From: Hominenteromicrobium sp900549945
GTDB taxonomy: Bacteria; Bacillota; Clostridia; Oscillospirales; Acutalibacteraceae
DNA length: 63,019 bases
NCBI GenBank assembly: GCA_902472305.1
Contig: CABRNK010000017.1
Span: 1-63,019, forward strand
Reading direction: 5' to 3'
The position numbers and the translations under genes are program-made. This document shows positions 15,796 through 23,466 of this stretch, piece by piece; the stretch's first letter is position 1, and each line of letters opens with the position of its first letter. The notes beneath the pieces are model-generated. The model was not told where the DNA came from. It searched no databases and saw nothing but the letters and a program-made list of their open reading frames with translations.

Positions 15796-16451
15796 GCGCG
15801 TGGATTTTATTCGATTTGGACGGCACGCTGACCGACAGCGGCGAGGGCGTGATGAAGAGCGTGCGCTATGCGCTCGACCGCATGGGCTTTCCGGATGAGC
15901 CGGAAAGCGCGCTGCGCCGGTTCATCGGCCCGCCGCTGCACAAATCCTTCATGGATTTTTACGGCTTCTCGGAGGAAAAGGCGTTTGAGGCTGTGGAAAC
16001 GATGCGTGTGCGCTACCGGGAGAAGGGCGTGTATGAAAACCACATGCTGCCCGGCATGAAGGCGATGCTGCAAAAGCTGTATGAGCGCGGGGTGCGGCTC
16101 TGCGTCGCGACTTCGAAGCCGGTGTTTTTCACCGAGAAGATTTTGCATCAGCACGGGCTGGAGGGGCTGTTCACGCATGTGGTCGGTGCGAATATGGACG
16201 GCACGATGACCGATAAAACCGAGGTGATCACAGAGGCGCTGCGGCGCATCGGCGGCGCGCAGGGCGAGCGGGTCTTTATGGTCGGCGACCGGAAATTCGA
16301 CATGATCGGCGCGAAAAACTGCGGCGTTCCGGGCATCGGCGTGTATTTCGGCTACGCCGAGCCGGGCGAGCTGGAAGCAGCCGGCGCGCAGTACATCGCG
16401 CGGGACGTTCCGGCGCTCGAGCGGATTTTGCTCGGGCTGTGCGAAAAATAA
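15792..16451 (+). CDS. HAD phosphatase, phosphoglycolate-phosphatase-like (219 aa)
   Basis: Motif I FDLDGTLTDSGEGV, the motif II region CVATSKP, the motif III Lys in TDKTEV, and motif IV VGDRKFDMIGAKN are all present. The cap type and IGPPLHKSF block match Gph/PpaX-like enzymes. The start codon overlaps the preceding stop (ATGA), so translation is coupled. A terminator follows at once. Substrate not determinable. Confidence 0.9.
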   Translation: MSAWILFDLDGTLTDSGEGVMKSVRYALDRMGFPDEPESALRRFIGPPLHKSFMDFYGFSEEKAFEAVETMRVRYREKGVYENHMLPGMKAMLQKLYERGVRLCVATSKPVFFTEKILHQHGLEGLFTHVVGANMDGTMTDKTEVITEALRRIGGAQGERVFMVGDRKFDMIGAKNCGVPGIGVYFGYAEPGELEAAGAQYIARDVPALERILLGLCEK

Positions 16452-16454
16452 CAG

Positions 16455-16494
16455 AAGGGGCTGCGCGGTTTAAAGCGAACCGCACAGCCCCTTT
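16455..16494 (+). terminator. terminator of the xpaC-telA-TPM-HAD transcript
   Basis: A GC-rich stem (AAGGGGCTG..CGGTT with AACCG..CAGCCCCTTT) sits directly after the HAD stop codon and ends in TTTC. Confidence 0.75.
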
Positions 16495-16552
16495 CATATG
16501 TCCGCATTTGCGCCGCGTTATCCTGCGCGGTAGGTTACAAAAAGGTGCCTGC

Positions 16553-16601
16553 GTTATAAAAAAGTGCGTACTTGTGCGGGCGGCTTGCCCGGCGCTATAA
16601 T
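16553..16601 (+). promoter_or_regulatory. nitroreductase promoter with HxlR-type operator box
   Basis: TTGTGC (16572), an 18-base spacer and TATAAT (16596) form the promoter. The 22-base box at 16553-16574 matches 17 of 22 positions of the box at 20145-20166 before the flavin-oxidase gene. In both cases the TTG of the -35 is the last three bases of the box. A second, similar half (GTTACAAAAAGGTGC from 16534) lies about two helical turns upstream. Regulation by the HxlR protein at 19764 is inferred. Confidence 0.55.
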
Positions 16602-16634
16602 AAGGCCAACACAAAAGCACAGGGGGAAGCCGCT

Positions 16635-17219
16635 ATGAACGAAATGATTCAAAAAATATGTACGCGCCATGCAATCCGCCGGTTTGAGGACCGGCAGCTC
16701 GAGGAAAGCACGCTGGAAGAGATTCTCACCGCGGGGCTCTACGCGCCGAGCGCGGGCAACAACCAGCAGTCGCGCATCGTGGTCTGTCAGAACCCGGAAG
16801 TCAACGCGGAGCTCGGGAAAATCAGCCGTTACATGCAGTTTAAGGGCGGCGACCCGAAAAAGATGTCGCATGCAATTTCGGCGGAGCAGCCGAGCATTCA
16901 GGACGACCACACGATTCTGAACGGCTTCTACGACGCGCCGACCGTGCTCACAATCTTTGCGCGGCCGGGACAGTACGCGCACGACGACGCGGCGATGATC
17001 GCCGAAAACATTCTGCTCGCCGCACACTTCCTCGGCGTGGGCGGCTGCTATATCGGGCGCAGCGAGGAAGTTTTTGCTACGCCGTACGGGCGCTCGGTCC
17101 GCGAAAAATGGGGTGTGCCCGAAACGCTCACGGCCGTCTGCAACGTGGTGCTGGGCTACCGTGCCGGACCGGCGCCGAAAGAAAAGCCGCGGCGGGAGGG
17201 GCGCATTATCCGCGCATAA
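16635..17219 (+). CDS. nitroreductase-family flavoprotein, 194 aa
   Basis: The FMN-binding N-terminus RHAIRRFEDRQLE and the block APSAGNNQQSRIVV are typical of nitroreductases. The C-terminal GVGGCYIG and VVLGYRAG also match. These enzymes reduce quinones, nitro compounds or flavins with NAD(P)H. I start at the ATG at 16635 with AGGGGGAAG upstream. The gene stands alone with a strong promoter and an operator-like box shared with another flavin-type gene 3.6 kb away. Confidence 0.92.
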   Translation: MNEMIQKICTRHAIRRFEDRQLEESTLEEILTAGLYAPSAGNNQQSRIVVCQNPEVNAELGKISRYMQFKGGDPKKMSHAISAEQPSIQDDHTILNGFYDAPTVLTIFARPGQYAHDDAAMIAENILLAAHFLGVGGCYIGRSEEVFATPYGRSVREKWGVPETLTAVCNVVLGYRAGPAPKEKPRREGRIIRA

Positions 17220-17224
17220 CGGCT

Positions 17225-17254
17225 GAGGGCTGCATCCGTTTGGGTGCAGCCCTC
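17225..17254. terminator. hairpin between convergent genes
   Basis: A perfect 10-base stem (GAGGGCTGCA with TGCAGCCCTC) and a 10-base loop lie between the nitroreductase gene and the glycosyltransferase gene. Neither side has a long T run, so termination is likely but weak. Confidence 0.5.
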
Positions 17255-17259
17255 TCCGT

Positions 17260-18333
17260 CTATGCAGGATGTGCGTCAAAAAACGCCTTGTTGTGCGCGT
17301 AGGCCTTGCTCTCCGGCTTCAGCTTTCCGGCGCGCTCGTTGCATGCGATCGCCTTCTGCGTGTCGCCGAGGCGGTACCAGCAGACGCAGAGCTGGATCAG
17401 CGGCGTGTAGCCGCAGCTATCCGGCTCGTGGAAGCCGCCGTCGGTTTCCGCCGGGACGGCCTCCAGCGCGCGCGTGTACCAGAACGCCGCCGTTTTGAAA
17501 TCGCCGCGCTCGAAGAAAAAGCCGCCGAGGTCGCAGCACAGCTCGGCGCGGGGCGGCCCGAAGCGCAGCGCGCGCGTGAGCGCGGCAAACGCCTTTTCCG
17601 GCTCGTTCAGCCGCAGATAGGCGCGGTAGAGGTTCCGGCAGGCCTCGAGGCTGTTCTCGATCCAGCCGCGGCCCTCGTCGAGAAAGCGCTCGAAAGCGGC
17701 GGCGGCCTCGCGGTCGCGCCCGTGGTACGTCAGCTCGCGCGCGTAGTAGAACTGCTCGCGCGGGGCGAGCGTTTTTCCGGCGGCGAGAAGCCCCTCGAAA
17801 ATGCGCAGGTTCCGGTCGGGATCGCCCGGGCCGAGTTTGCGGTGGCTGACCGCGGCGTCGCCGTACACGATCTTGCCCGCCGGCGCGATTGCCTCATGCA
17901 CGGCCCCCTGCCATCGGAAGCCCGCCGCCCGCCGCAGAAGGCGCTCGCGCCAGTAGGTGAAGGTCGGCTTGCCGCTTGAATCGAAGCCGGTGTGGTAGCG
18001 CAGCATCACAACGTCCGTATCCGGGGAAAGCGTTTCCTTGAGCGTTTGAAAGGCCGCCCGGTCGGCGGGCTCGAGCACGTCGTCCGCATCCAGCCACATG
18101 CAGTACTGCATCGTGGCCTGCGAGAAAGCAAAGTTGCGCGCCGCGGCGAAGTCGTCGCACCACGGGAATGTGCGGACTGCTGCGCCGCAGTCCTCGGCGA
18201 TTTCCACGGTGCGGTCGGTGCTGCCCGTATCGACGACGATAACCTCGTCCATTAGGCCGCGTACGGAATCGAGACAGCGGCGCAGCGTCCGCTCCTCGTT
18301 TTTCACGATCATGCAAAGACTGACTGTAATCAT
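17260..18333 (-). CDS. family 2 glycosyltransferase with TPR-like tail, 357 aa
   Basis: A GT-A domain occupies residues 1 to about 180: SLCMIVKNEERTL, VVDTGSTDRT and the metal-binding DAD (residues 82-84, MWLDADDVLEPA). The RWQGAVHE block is typical of SunS-like and TPR-containing GT2 enzymes. The C-terminal half has TPR-like helices (DREAAAAFERFLDEG, PEKAFAALTRALRFG, GDTQKAIACNERAGK). The start codon is only 3 bases after the stop of the collagen-like gene, with no good ribosome binding site, so translation is probably coupled. That pairing implies it glycosylates Thr residues of the collagen repeats, as glycosyltransferases do for BclA; the target is inferred. Confidence 0.9.
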   Translation of the reverse strand: MITVSLCMIVKNEERTLRRCLDSVRGLMDEVIVVDTGSTDRTVEIAEDCGAAVRTFPWCDDFAAARNFAFSQATMQYCMWLDADDVLEPADRAAFQTLKETLSPDTDVVMLRYHTGFDSSGKPTFTYWRERLLRRAAGFRWQGAVHEAIAPAGKIVYGDAAVSHRKLGPGDPDRNLRIFEGLLAAGKTLAPREQFYYARELTYHGRDREAAAAFERFLDEGRGWIENSLEACRNLYRAYLRLNEPEKAFAALTRALRFGPPRAELCCDLGGFFFERGDFKTAAFWYTRALEAVPAETDGGFHEPDSCGYTPLIQLCVCWYRLGDTQKAIACNERAGKLKPESKAYAHNKAFFDAHPA

Positions 18334-18336
18334 GCG

Positions 18337-19629
18337 TTACGTTGCGATAACGCCCGCCGTGCGCAGCGAGGCGAGCAGGCTGTTGAAGGCTGTGATGACC
18401 TCGGAGAGCTGTGCCGAGGTGGCGAGATCCGCCACGGCCGGGCCGGGTGTGACGGCAGGGCCTGCCGGGCCGGTATCGCCGGTTGCGCCGGTCGGGCCAG
18501 TCGGACCGGTCTCGCCCGTGGGGCCCGTCGCACCTGTTGGACCTGTGTCGCCCGTGGGGCCAGCCGGGCCAGCCGCGCCCGTGTCGCCGGTCGGGCCGGT
18601 CGGACCTGTTTCACCGGTTGCGCCGGTATCGCCGGTCGGGCCGGTCGGCCCCGTCTCACCAGTCGGGCCGGTCTCGCCTGTGGGACCTGTCGGGCCGGTT
18701 TCACCCGTGGGGCCCGTCGCGCCTGCCGGGCCTGTGTCGCCCGTGGGGCCGGTGATGCTCGCGCCCGCGGGGCCTGTCGCACCCGTGTCGCCGGTTGCAC
18801 CCGTCGGGCCGGTCGGGCCTGTTACGCCTGCTGGGCCTGTGTCGCCGGTTGCGCCAGTCGGGCCAGTCGGGCCGGTCGGGCCAGTCGCACCCGTTGCACC
18901 GGTCGCACCGGTATCGCCGGTCGGGCCCGCCGCGGAGAGCAGCGTGAAATCGGCGGAGCTGCCGGGTGTGCCGGATGCGCCGTTTCTGGCGGCGCGGTAA
19001 AGGCTGTCGTTGTAGTAGACGATATCGCCCTCATTGTAGAACGTGCCGAGGGCAAAGGCGGTGGCGTCGCTGAGCCCCGGGCCCGGCTCGCCGGTCGGGC
19101 CGGTGGGACCCGCAGGGCCAGTTGCACCGGTCGGGCCTGCCGCACCGGTTGCACCCGCCGCGCCGGTAGCGCCGGCAGCGCCTGTGGCACCCGTAGCGCC
19201 TGCGGGGCCGGCTATGCCTGTTGCGCCCGTAGCGCCCACGGCGCCCGCGGGGCCTGTGGCGCCTGTGGCACCCGTAGCGCCTGTGGCGCCCGTAATGCCT
19301 GCGGGGCCAGTCGCGCCCGTGGCACCCGTAGCACCGGCGATCCCTGCGGGGCCTGTGGCACCCGTAGCGCCTGTAGCGCCCGTGGCGCCCGTAGCACCTG
19401 TGGCGCCGGTCAGGCCTGTCGCACCGGTCGGGCCGGTCGCGCCTGCGGGACCCTCAACGCCCTGTATACCCTGCACGCCCTGCGGGCCCGTAGCACCCGT
19501 AGCGCCGCGCGGCCCGGTCGGGCCCTGTGCGCAGCAGCACGGCGTGCACCCGCAGGTGCTGCACCCGCCGCAGCCGCGGGGGGCGCTGGGGCAGGTGTCC
19601 CAGTCGTCGTTCGGTCGATAAATTTTCAT
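18337..19629 (-). CDS. collagen-like surface protein with internal CBM-like insert, 430 aa
   Basis: The N-terminus has the IYRP motif (residues 3-6) and a dense Cys cluster (13-33). Collagen block 1 covers about 36-185, mostly GAT/GPA/GAA. A 49-residue insert follows (about 186-234; ALGTFYNEGDIVYYNDSLYR), which resembles a small carbohydrate-binding module of the CBM5/12 type. Collagen block 2 (about 235-392) is GPT/GDT/GET-rich. A 38-residue helical tail ends the protein. There is no signal peptide. AAAGGGG precedes the ATG. It is the first gene of an operon with the glycosyltransferase and has the same promoter type as the first collagen-like gene, so a spore-surface (exosporium) location is likely. 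Confidence 0.88.
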   Translation of the reverse strand: MKIYRPNDDWDTCPSAPRGCGGCSTCGCTPCCCAQGPTGPRGATGATGPQGVQGIQGVEGPAGATGPTGATGLTGATGATGATGATGATGATGPAGIAGATGATGATGPAGITGATGATGATGATGPAGAVGATGATGIAGPAGATGATGAAGATGAAGATGAAGPTGATGPAGPTGPTGEPGPGLSDATAFALGTFYNEGDIVYYNDSLYRAARNGASGTPGSSADFTLLSAAGPTGDTGATGATGATGPTGPTGPTGATGDTGPAGVTGPTGPTGATGDTGATGPAGASITGPTGDTGPAGATGPTGETGPTGPTGETGPTGETGPTGPTGDTGATGETGPTGPTGDTGAAGPAGPTGDTGPTGATGPTGETGPTGPTGATGDTGPAGPAVTPGPAVADLATSAQLSEVITAFNSLLASLRTAGVIAT

Positions 19630-19685
19630 GCGGAAAAATCCCCTTTCATTCCGTTCACATTGCGCTGTGTGGTGGCCTCCACAAG

Positions 19686-19716
19686 ACAGAATATGCGGAC
19701 AGGCCCGAAAGGGTGC
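19686..19716 (-). promoter_or_regulatory. sigma-K-like promoter of the second collagen-like gene
   Basis: On the minus strand: GCACC, 16 bases, CATATTCTGT, 56 bases before the start. The first collagen-like gene has GCACC, 16 bases, CATATGCTGT. The spacer also shares a TTTCGG core. Confidence 0.55.
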
Positions 19717-19763
19717 CAGTCAGGCCGGCATTGCGGAGATAAAAACAGGGCGCTTTCGCGGCC

Positions 19764-20105
19764 TTATGATTTCTGACCGGACTGCTCCAAAAAATCGATG
19801 TACTTTTCCCCGAAGCCGTGCAGGCTTTGCAGCGTGGGGAGAAACGCCTTTCCAATATCGCTCAAAGCGTATTCCACCTTTGGGGGAACCTGCGGGTACT
19901 CGGTGCGGACGATCAGGCCGTAGTACTCCAGCTGTTTCAACTGCTTGGAAAGGGTTGCGTGCGTCATTTCCGGCATCATTTTCAGCAGTGTATTGAACCG
20001 GATCGGCTTTTCACTTAAATAATGCAGGATCAAAATGGACCATTTTCCCTGAATGACCTTTTGCGCCGTGACATAAGGGCACTTTCCGTATAAATCTTGC
20101 GACAT
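19764..20105 (-). CDS. HxlR-family winged-helix regulator, 113 aa
   Basis: The CPYVTAQKVIQGKWSILIL N-terminus with the conserved Cys, the HATLSKQLKQLEYYGLIVR recognition region and the VEYALSDIGKAF wing are all diagnostic of HxlR/YodB/HypR. Several members sense electrophiles or thiol stress through that N-terminal Cys. GGAGG lies 9 bases before ATG. It is divergent from the flavin-oxidase gene and probably represses it, and perhaps the nitroreductase at 16635, through the shared box. Confidence 0.93.
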   Translation of the reverse strand: MSQDLYGKCPYVTAQKVIQGKWSILILHYLSEKPIRFNTLLKMMPEMTHATLSKQLKQLEYYGLIVRTEYPQVPPKVEYALSDIGKAFLPTLQSLHGFGEKYIDFLEQSGQKS

Positions 20106-20144
20106 CGGTGCGATCCTCCTCTATAGTATACTGTAAGATACTAA

Positions 20145-20191
20145 GTATTAAAAAATATCGTACTTGATAAATAAGTCGTTTATGCTATGAT
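20145..20191 (+). promoter_or_regulatory. flavin-oxidase promoter with HxlR-type operator box
   Basis: TTGATA (20164), a 16-base spacer and TATGAT (20186). The 22-base box 20145-20166 (GTATTAAAAAAT, then ATCGTACTTG) overlaps the -35 by three bases. Adjacent AGTATACTGTAAGATACT on the regulator side contains further GTATACT/AGATACT repeats and may control the regulator itself. Confidence 0.55.
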
Positions 20192-20237
20192 TATAGCACA
20201 AGAAAAACAAAAAGCAAGAACAAGGAGGACACCTGTG

Positions 20238-20645
20238 ATGCGTAAGATCGAAGAGATTGAAAATTTTCTGCGTGAAACCCCCGTTTTTTATCTGGCGACA
20301 ATCGATGAAAACCGACCGAAATGCCGGCCGATAGGGTTCCACTTGCTGCGCGGTGCGCACATTTATTTTGGCGTGGGAACCTTTAAGGACGTGTATAAGC
20401 AGCTGATGAAAAATCCGTATGCGGAAATCTGCGCCTGTAAAGGAGCGCGGTTTTTGCGGTACTATGGAAGAGCGGTGTTTGAGACAGACGACGCAATCGC
20501 AAAAGCTGTGTTGGAAAATTCTCCCAACCTGCAAAAGATCTACAACGAGCAAACGGGGTACCGGCTTGGCATTTTCCACCTCGAAGAAGCAAAGGCGGAG
20601 TTTCACAGGATGGCGGAGTTGGAAAGCGTGATCCAGCTTCAGTGA
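20238..20645 (+). CDS. pyridoxamine-5-phosphate-oxidase-like flavin protein, 135 aa
   Basis: The split-barrel fold is indicated by VFYLATIDENRPKCRPIGF and the ICACKGARFLRYYGRAVFE strand pair. The short length fits the general PNPOx-like family (FMN or F420 binders) rather than true PdxH. Substrate unknown. GGAGG lies 9 bases before the ATG chosen; a GTG one codon earlier is also possible. The divergent arrangement with an HxlR gene suggests redox or electrophile response. Confidence 0.85.
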   Translation: MRKIEEIENFLRETPVFYLATIDENRPKCRPIGFHLLRGAHIYFGVGTFKDVYKQLMKNPYAEICACKGARFLRYYGRAVFETDDAIAKAVLENSPNLQKIYNEQTGYRLGIFHLEEAKAEFHRMAELESVIQLQ

Positions 20646-20652
20646 CGAAAAA

Positions 20653-20679
20653 AACCGGCGGGCCAGAAGCCTGCCGGTT
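20653..20679. terminator. bidirectional terminator
   Basis: AACCGGC..GGC pairs with GCC..GCCGGTT. The plus side runs into TTTGCTCTTTTT and the minus side into TTTTTTTCG. It serves the convergent flavin-oxidase and citrate synthase genes. Confidence 0.75.
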
Positions 20680-20697
20680 TGCTCTTTTTATAAAGTT

Positions 20698-22056
20698 TTA
20701 GATGTTTTTCGGGAATTCGCGCTCCGGCTGAATCGCCTTGTAGGCCGGGCGGATGATCTTGCCCGCGTTGATCAGCTCCTCGATGCGGTGCGCGCTCCAG
20801 CCCGCGATGCGCGCGCAGGCGAAGATCGGCGTGTAAAGCTCCATCGGCAGGTCGAGCATGCTGTAAATGAAGCCGCTGTAGAAATCGACGTTTGCGGAAA
20901 CGCCCTTGTAGATGCGGCGCTTCTCGCCGATAACCTCCGGCGCGAGGCGCGCGACGCGCATGTACAGGTTGTATTCGTCCTCGCGGCCCTTTTCGGAGGA
21001 AAGACCGGCGGCAAAGCTCTCCATGATTTTCGCGCGGGGGTCGGAGATCGAGTAGACCGCGTGGCCCATGCCGTAGATGAGGCCGGCCTTGTCGAAGGCC
21101 TCCTTATCGAGCAGGCGGGAGAGGTAGAGGCGGATCTCGTCCTCGTCGTCCCAGTTCTTGACGGTCTGCTTCATGTCCTCGAACATGCGCACGACCTTGA
21201 TGTTCGCGCCGCCGTGCTTCGGGCCCTTCAGCGAGCCGAGCGCCGCCGCGATCGCGGAATATGTATCGGTGCCCGAGGAGGTGACGACGTGCGTCGTAAA
21301 GGTCGAGTTGTTGCCGCCGCCGTGCTCGGCATGCAGCATGAGGGCGATGTCGAGCACCTTCGCCTCGAGCGGGGTGAACTGCTTATCCGAGCGCAGGACG
21401 CGCAGAATATTCTCGGCGGTCGTCAGCTCGGGCTTCGGCTGGTGGATGTAGAGGCTGCGGCCGTCGCTGTAGTGGCGGTAGGCCTGATAGCCGTACACCG
21501 AGAGCAGCGGGAAAATCGCGATGAGCTGCAGGCACTGGCGCAGCACGTTCGGAACCGAAACGTCGTCGGGCGTGTCGTCGTAGGAGTACATCGTCAGCAC
21601 ACTGCGCGCGAGCGTGTTCATCATGTCGCCGCTTGGCGCTTTCATGATGATGTCGCGCACGAAATTCGTCGGCAGCGTGCGGTAGAACGAGAGCTGGCCG
21701 ATGAACAGGTCGAGCTGCTCCTTCGTCGGCAGCTCGCCGAAAAGCAGCAGATACGCCGTCATCTCAAAGCCGAAGCTGTGGTCGGCGGGCATGCTGCGCA
21801 CGAGATCCTCGATATTATAGCCGCGGTAGAAGAGCTGGCCTTCGGCGGGGACGCTCTCGCCGTCAACGATTTTGCTGGAGCGGATTTCTGAAATGCCGGT
21901 CAAACCGGTCAGGACGCCGTTGCCGTTCAGGTCGCGCAGGCCGCGCTTGACGTCGTATTTTGTGTAAAGTGTGGGGTCTATGGTGCCGTTCTGCGTGCAG
22001 AAGGAGGCGAGTGTCTGGATTTCGGGCGTAATCTCCGAGTATTTCGATACGGGCAT
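20698..22056 (-). CDS. gltA: citrate synthase, 452 aa
   Basis: Condenses oxaloacetate and acetyl-CoA to citrate. The catalytic His blocks AEHGGGNNST and GMGHAVYSISDPRA and the Asp in NVDFYSGFIY are intact, and the substrate-binding region SLKGPKHGGAN is present. The protein has an N-terminal extension of about 50 residues before GLTGISEI, as in many clostridial citrate/2-methylcitrate synthases. It appears monocistronic. On the minus strand a TATAAT box (22134-22129) lies upstream without a good -35. 2-Methylcitrate activity cannot be excluded. Confidence 0.95.
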   Translation of the reverse strand: MPVSKYSEITPEIQTLASFCTQNGTIDPTLYTKYDVKRGLRDLNGNGVLTGLTGISEIRSSKIVDGESVPAEGQLFYRGYNIEDLVRSMPADHSFGFEMTAYLLLFGELPTKEQLDLFIGQLSFYRTLPTNFVRDIIMKAPSGDMMNTLARSVLTMYSYDDTPDDVSVPNVLRQCLQLIAIFPLLSVYGYQAYRHYSDGRSLYIHQPKPELTTAENILRVLRSDKQFTPLEAKVLDIALMLHAEHGGGNNSTFTTHVVTSSGTDTYSAIAAALGSLKGPKHGGANIKVVRMFEDMKQTVKNWDDEDEIRLYLSRLLDKEAFDKAGLIYGMGHAVYSISDPRAKIMESFAAGLSSEKGREDEYNLYMRVARLAPEVIGEKRRIYKGVSANVDFYSGFIYSMLDLPMELYTPIFACARIAGWSAHRIEELINAGKIIRPAYKAIQPEREFPKNI

Positions 22057-22293
22057 TCTTAAACCATCCTTTCTCTCTGGCCCAAAACGGGCCGCCGCGT
22101 TCGTAACAATTCATCATACAATTTATTATAGCAGAAAACAAAAGTATTTTGATGTCGAATCTATGAATTTTTTATAAGATTGGAATCGGAAACTTTGCAG
22201 GTTGTATGATTTTTTCGGCCCGATCCGGCAGGCATACCGCCGTCCCCGGCGCCATACACATGGTAGAAGGACGAAAGAGAGGGATGCCGGAAT

Positions 22294-23409
22294 ATGAAAC
22301 GGAAACGAATCGCGGTTCAAGCGGTATGGATGCGGAAAACAGCGTGGACGGCGTGCGCGGCGGCCGCCGTTGCGCTCTGCACGTGGTGCATGGCGGACAA
22401 TCTCCTGCCGGTTCTTCGGCAGAGCGGCGGCGCGTGGGCGCTGCGTGCGGCAGGGCTGAAGGTCTCGGCGGAAACGGCGGATGAGGCGCTGCCAAAGGAA
22501 AGCGGCGCGGCTTCCGCCGGTGAAGCAGCGCCGGAGACGCCCGAAGCGGAGGCGGACGGCATCCTCTCCCCGTGGGCGGAGCCGGAGCCAGAGGTCGTGC
22601 CGACGCCGGACCCGGAGCGGGAGACCGCGCCCGTCGCATCGACCTGGATGGGCGGCGGCGAGGAGGTGGCCGGCTTCTCGGTCAAGGACACGTCGGAATC
22701 AGGAGTCGATCTCGCCGAGGAGCTGCAAATCGACCCGGACGTGCACGTGAAGCGCGACGGCTCGCCGGTGGTTTTGCTCTATTCGACGCATTCGAGCGAA
22801 TCGTTTCTGCTGAGCGATACGGACTGGTACTACACCGACGACGATTTCCGCTCGACGGATCCGGACGAGAGCGTGCTCTCGGTAGCGGCGGAGGCCGCGA
22901 AGGTCATCGAGGCGGGCGGCTTCGGCGTCATCCACGACACCACGATGCACGACTACCCGGCGTATTCCGGCAGCTATGACCGCTCGATGGAGACGATCCA
23001 GAAAAACCTCGCCGAATACCCGACGATCCAGATCACCGTGGACGTGCACCGCGATGCGTTCGGCGAGGAGGAGGACGGCACGCGCTACAAGCCGGTCGCC
23101 GAGGTGGACGGCGAAGATGCGGCGCAGATCATGATTCTCGCGGGCTGCGACCTTTCGGAGGACCCGCTTTTTCCCGACTGGCGGGAAAACCTGCATCTGG
23201 CGCTGCGGCTTCAGCAGAAGGGGGAGTCGCTGTTTCCCGGGCTTTACCGCCCGCTGTTTTTTTCACAGCGCAACTACAACATGCACGCCTCGCACGGGTC
23301 GATCCTCGTGGAGGTCGGCACCGAAGTGAACACAATCAAGGAGGTGCGGTATTCCGGGCGGCTGCTCGGCGAAACGATTCTCGCGGTTTTAAACGATCTC
23401 GCGGAATAG
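22294..23409 (+). CDS. spoIIP: stage II sporulation protein P (peptidoglycan amidase), 371 aa
   Basis: SpoIIP works with SpoIID and SpoIIM to thin septal wall during engulfment, on the mother-cell side. One membrane segment near residues 13-35 is followed by a Pro/Glu/Ala-rich linker to about 145 and then the amidase domain: VVLLYSTHSSESF, ITVDVHRDA and SILVEVGTEVNT. The first motif normally reads Y-H-[TS]-H-x-x-E-[SA]; here the first His is Ser, while the second His, the Glu and the later His are kept. GAGAGGG precedes the ATG. Confidence 0.93.
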   Translation: MKRKRIAVQAVWMRKTAWTACAAAAVALCTWCMADNLLPVLRQSGGAWALRAAGLKVSAETADEALPKESGAASAGEAAPETPEAEADGILSPWAEPEPEVVPTPDPERETAPVASTWMGGGEEVAGFSVKDTSESGVDLAEELQIDPDVHVKRDGSPVVLLYSTHSSESFLLSDTDWYYTDDDFRSTDPDESVLSVAAEAAKVIEAGGFGVIHDTTMHDYPAYSGSYDRSMETIQKNLAEYPTIQITVDVHRDAFGEEEDGTRYKPVAEVDGEDAAQIMILAGCDLSEDPLFPDWRENLHLALRLQQKGESLFPGLYRPLFFSQRNYNMHASHGSILVEVGTEVNTIKEVRYSGRLLGETILAVLNDLAE

Positions 23410-23466
23410 GCGGGGCGGCAGGCGGGCATACTCGGTACAGAAAACAAAGATAAGGGGTTCTGTGCC

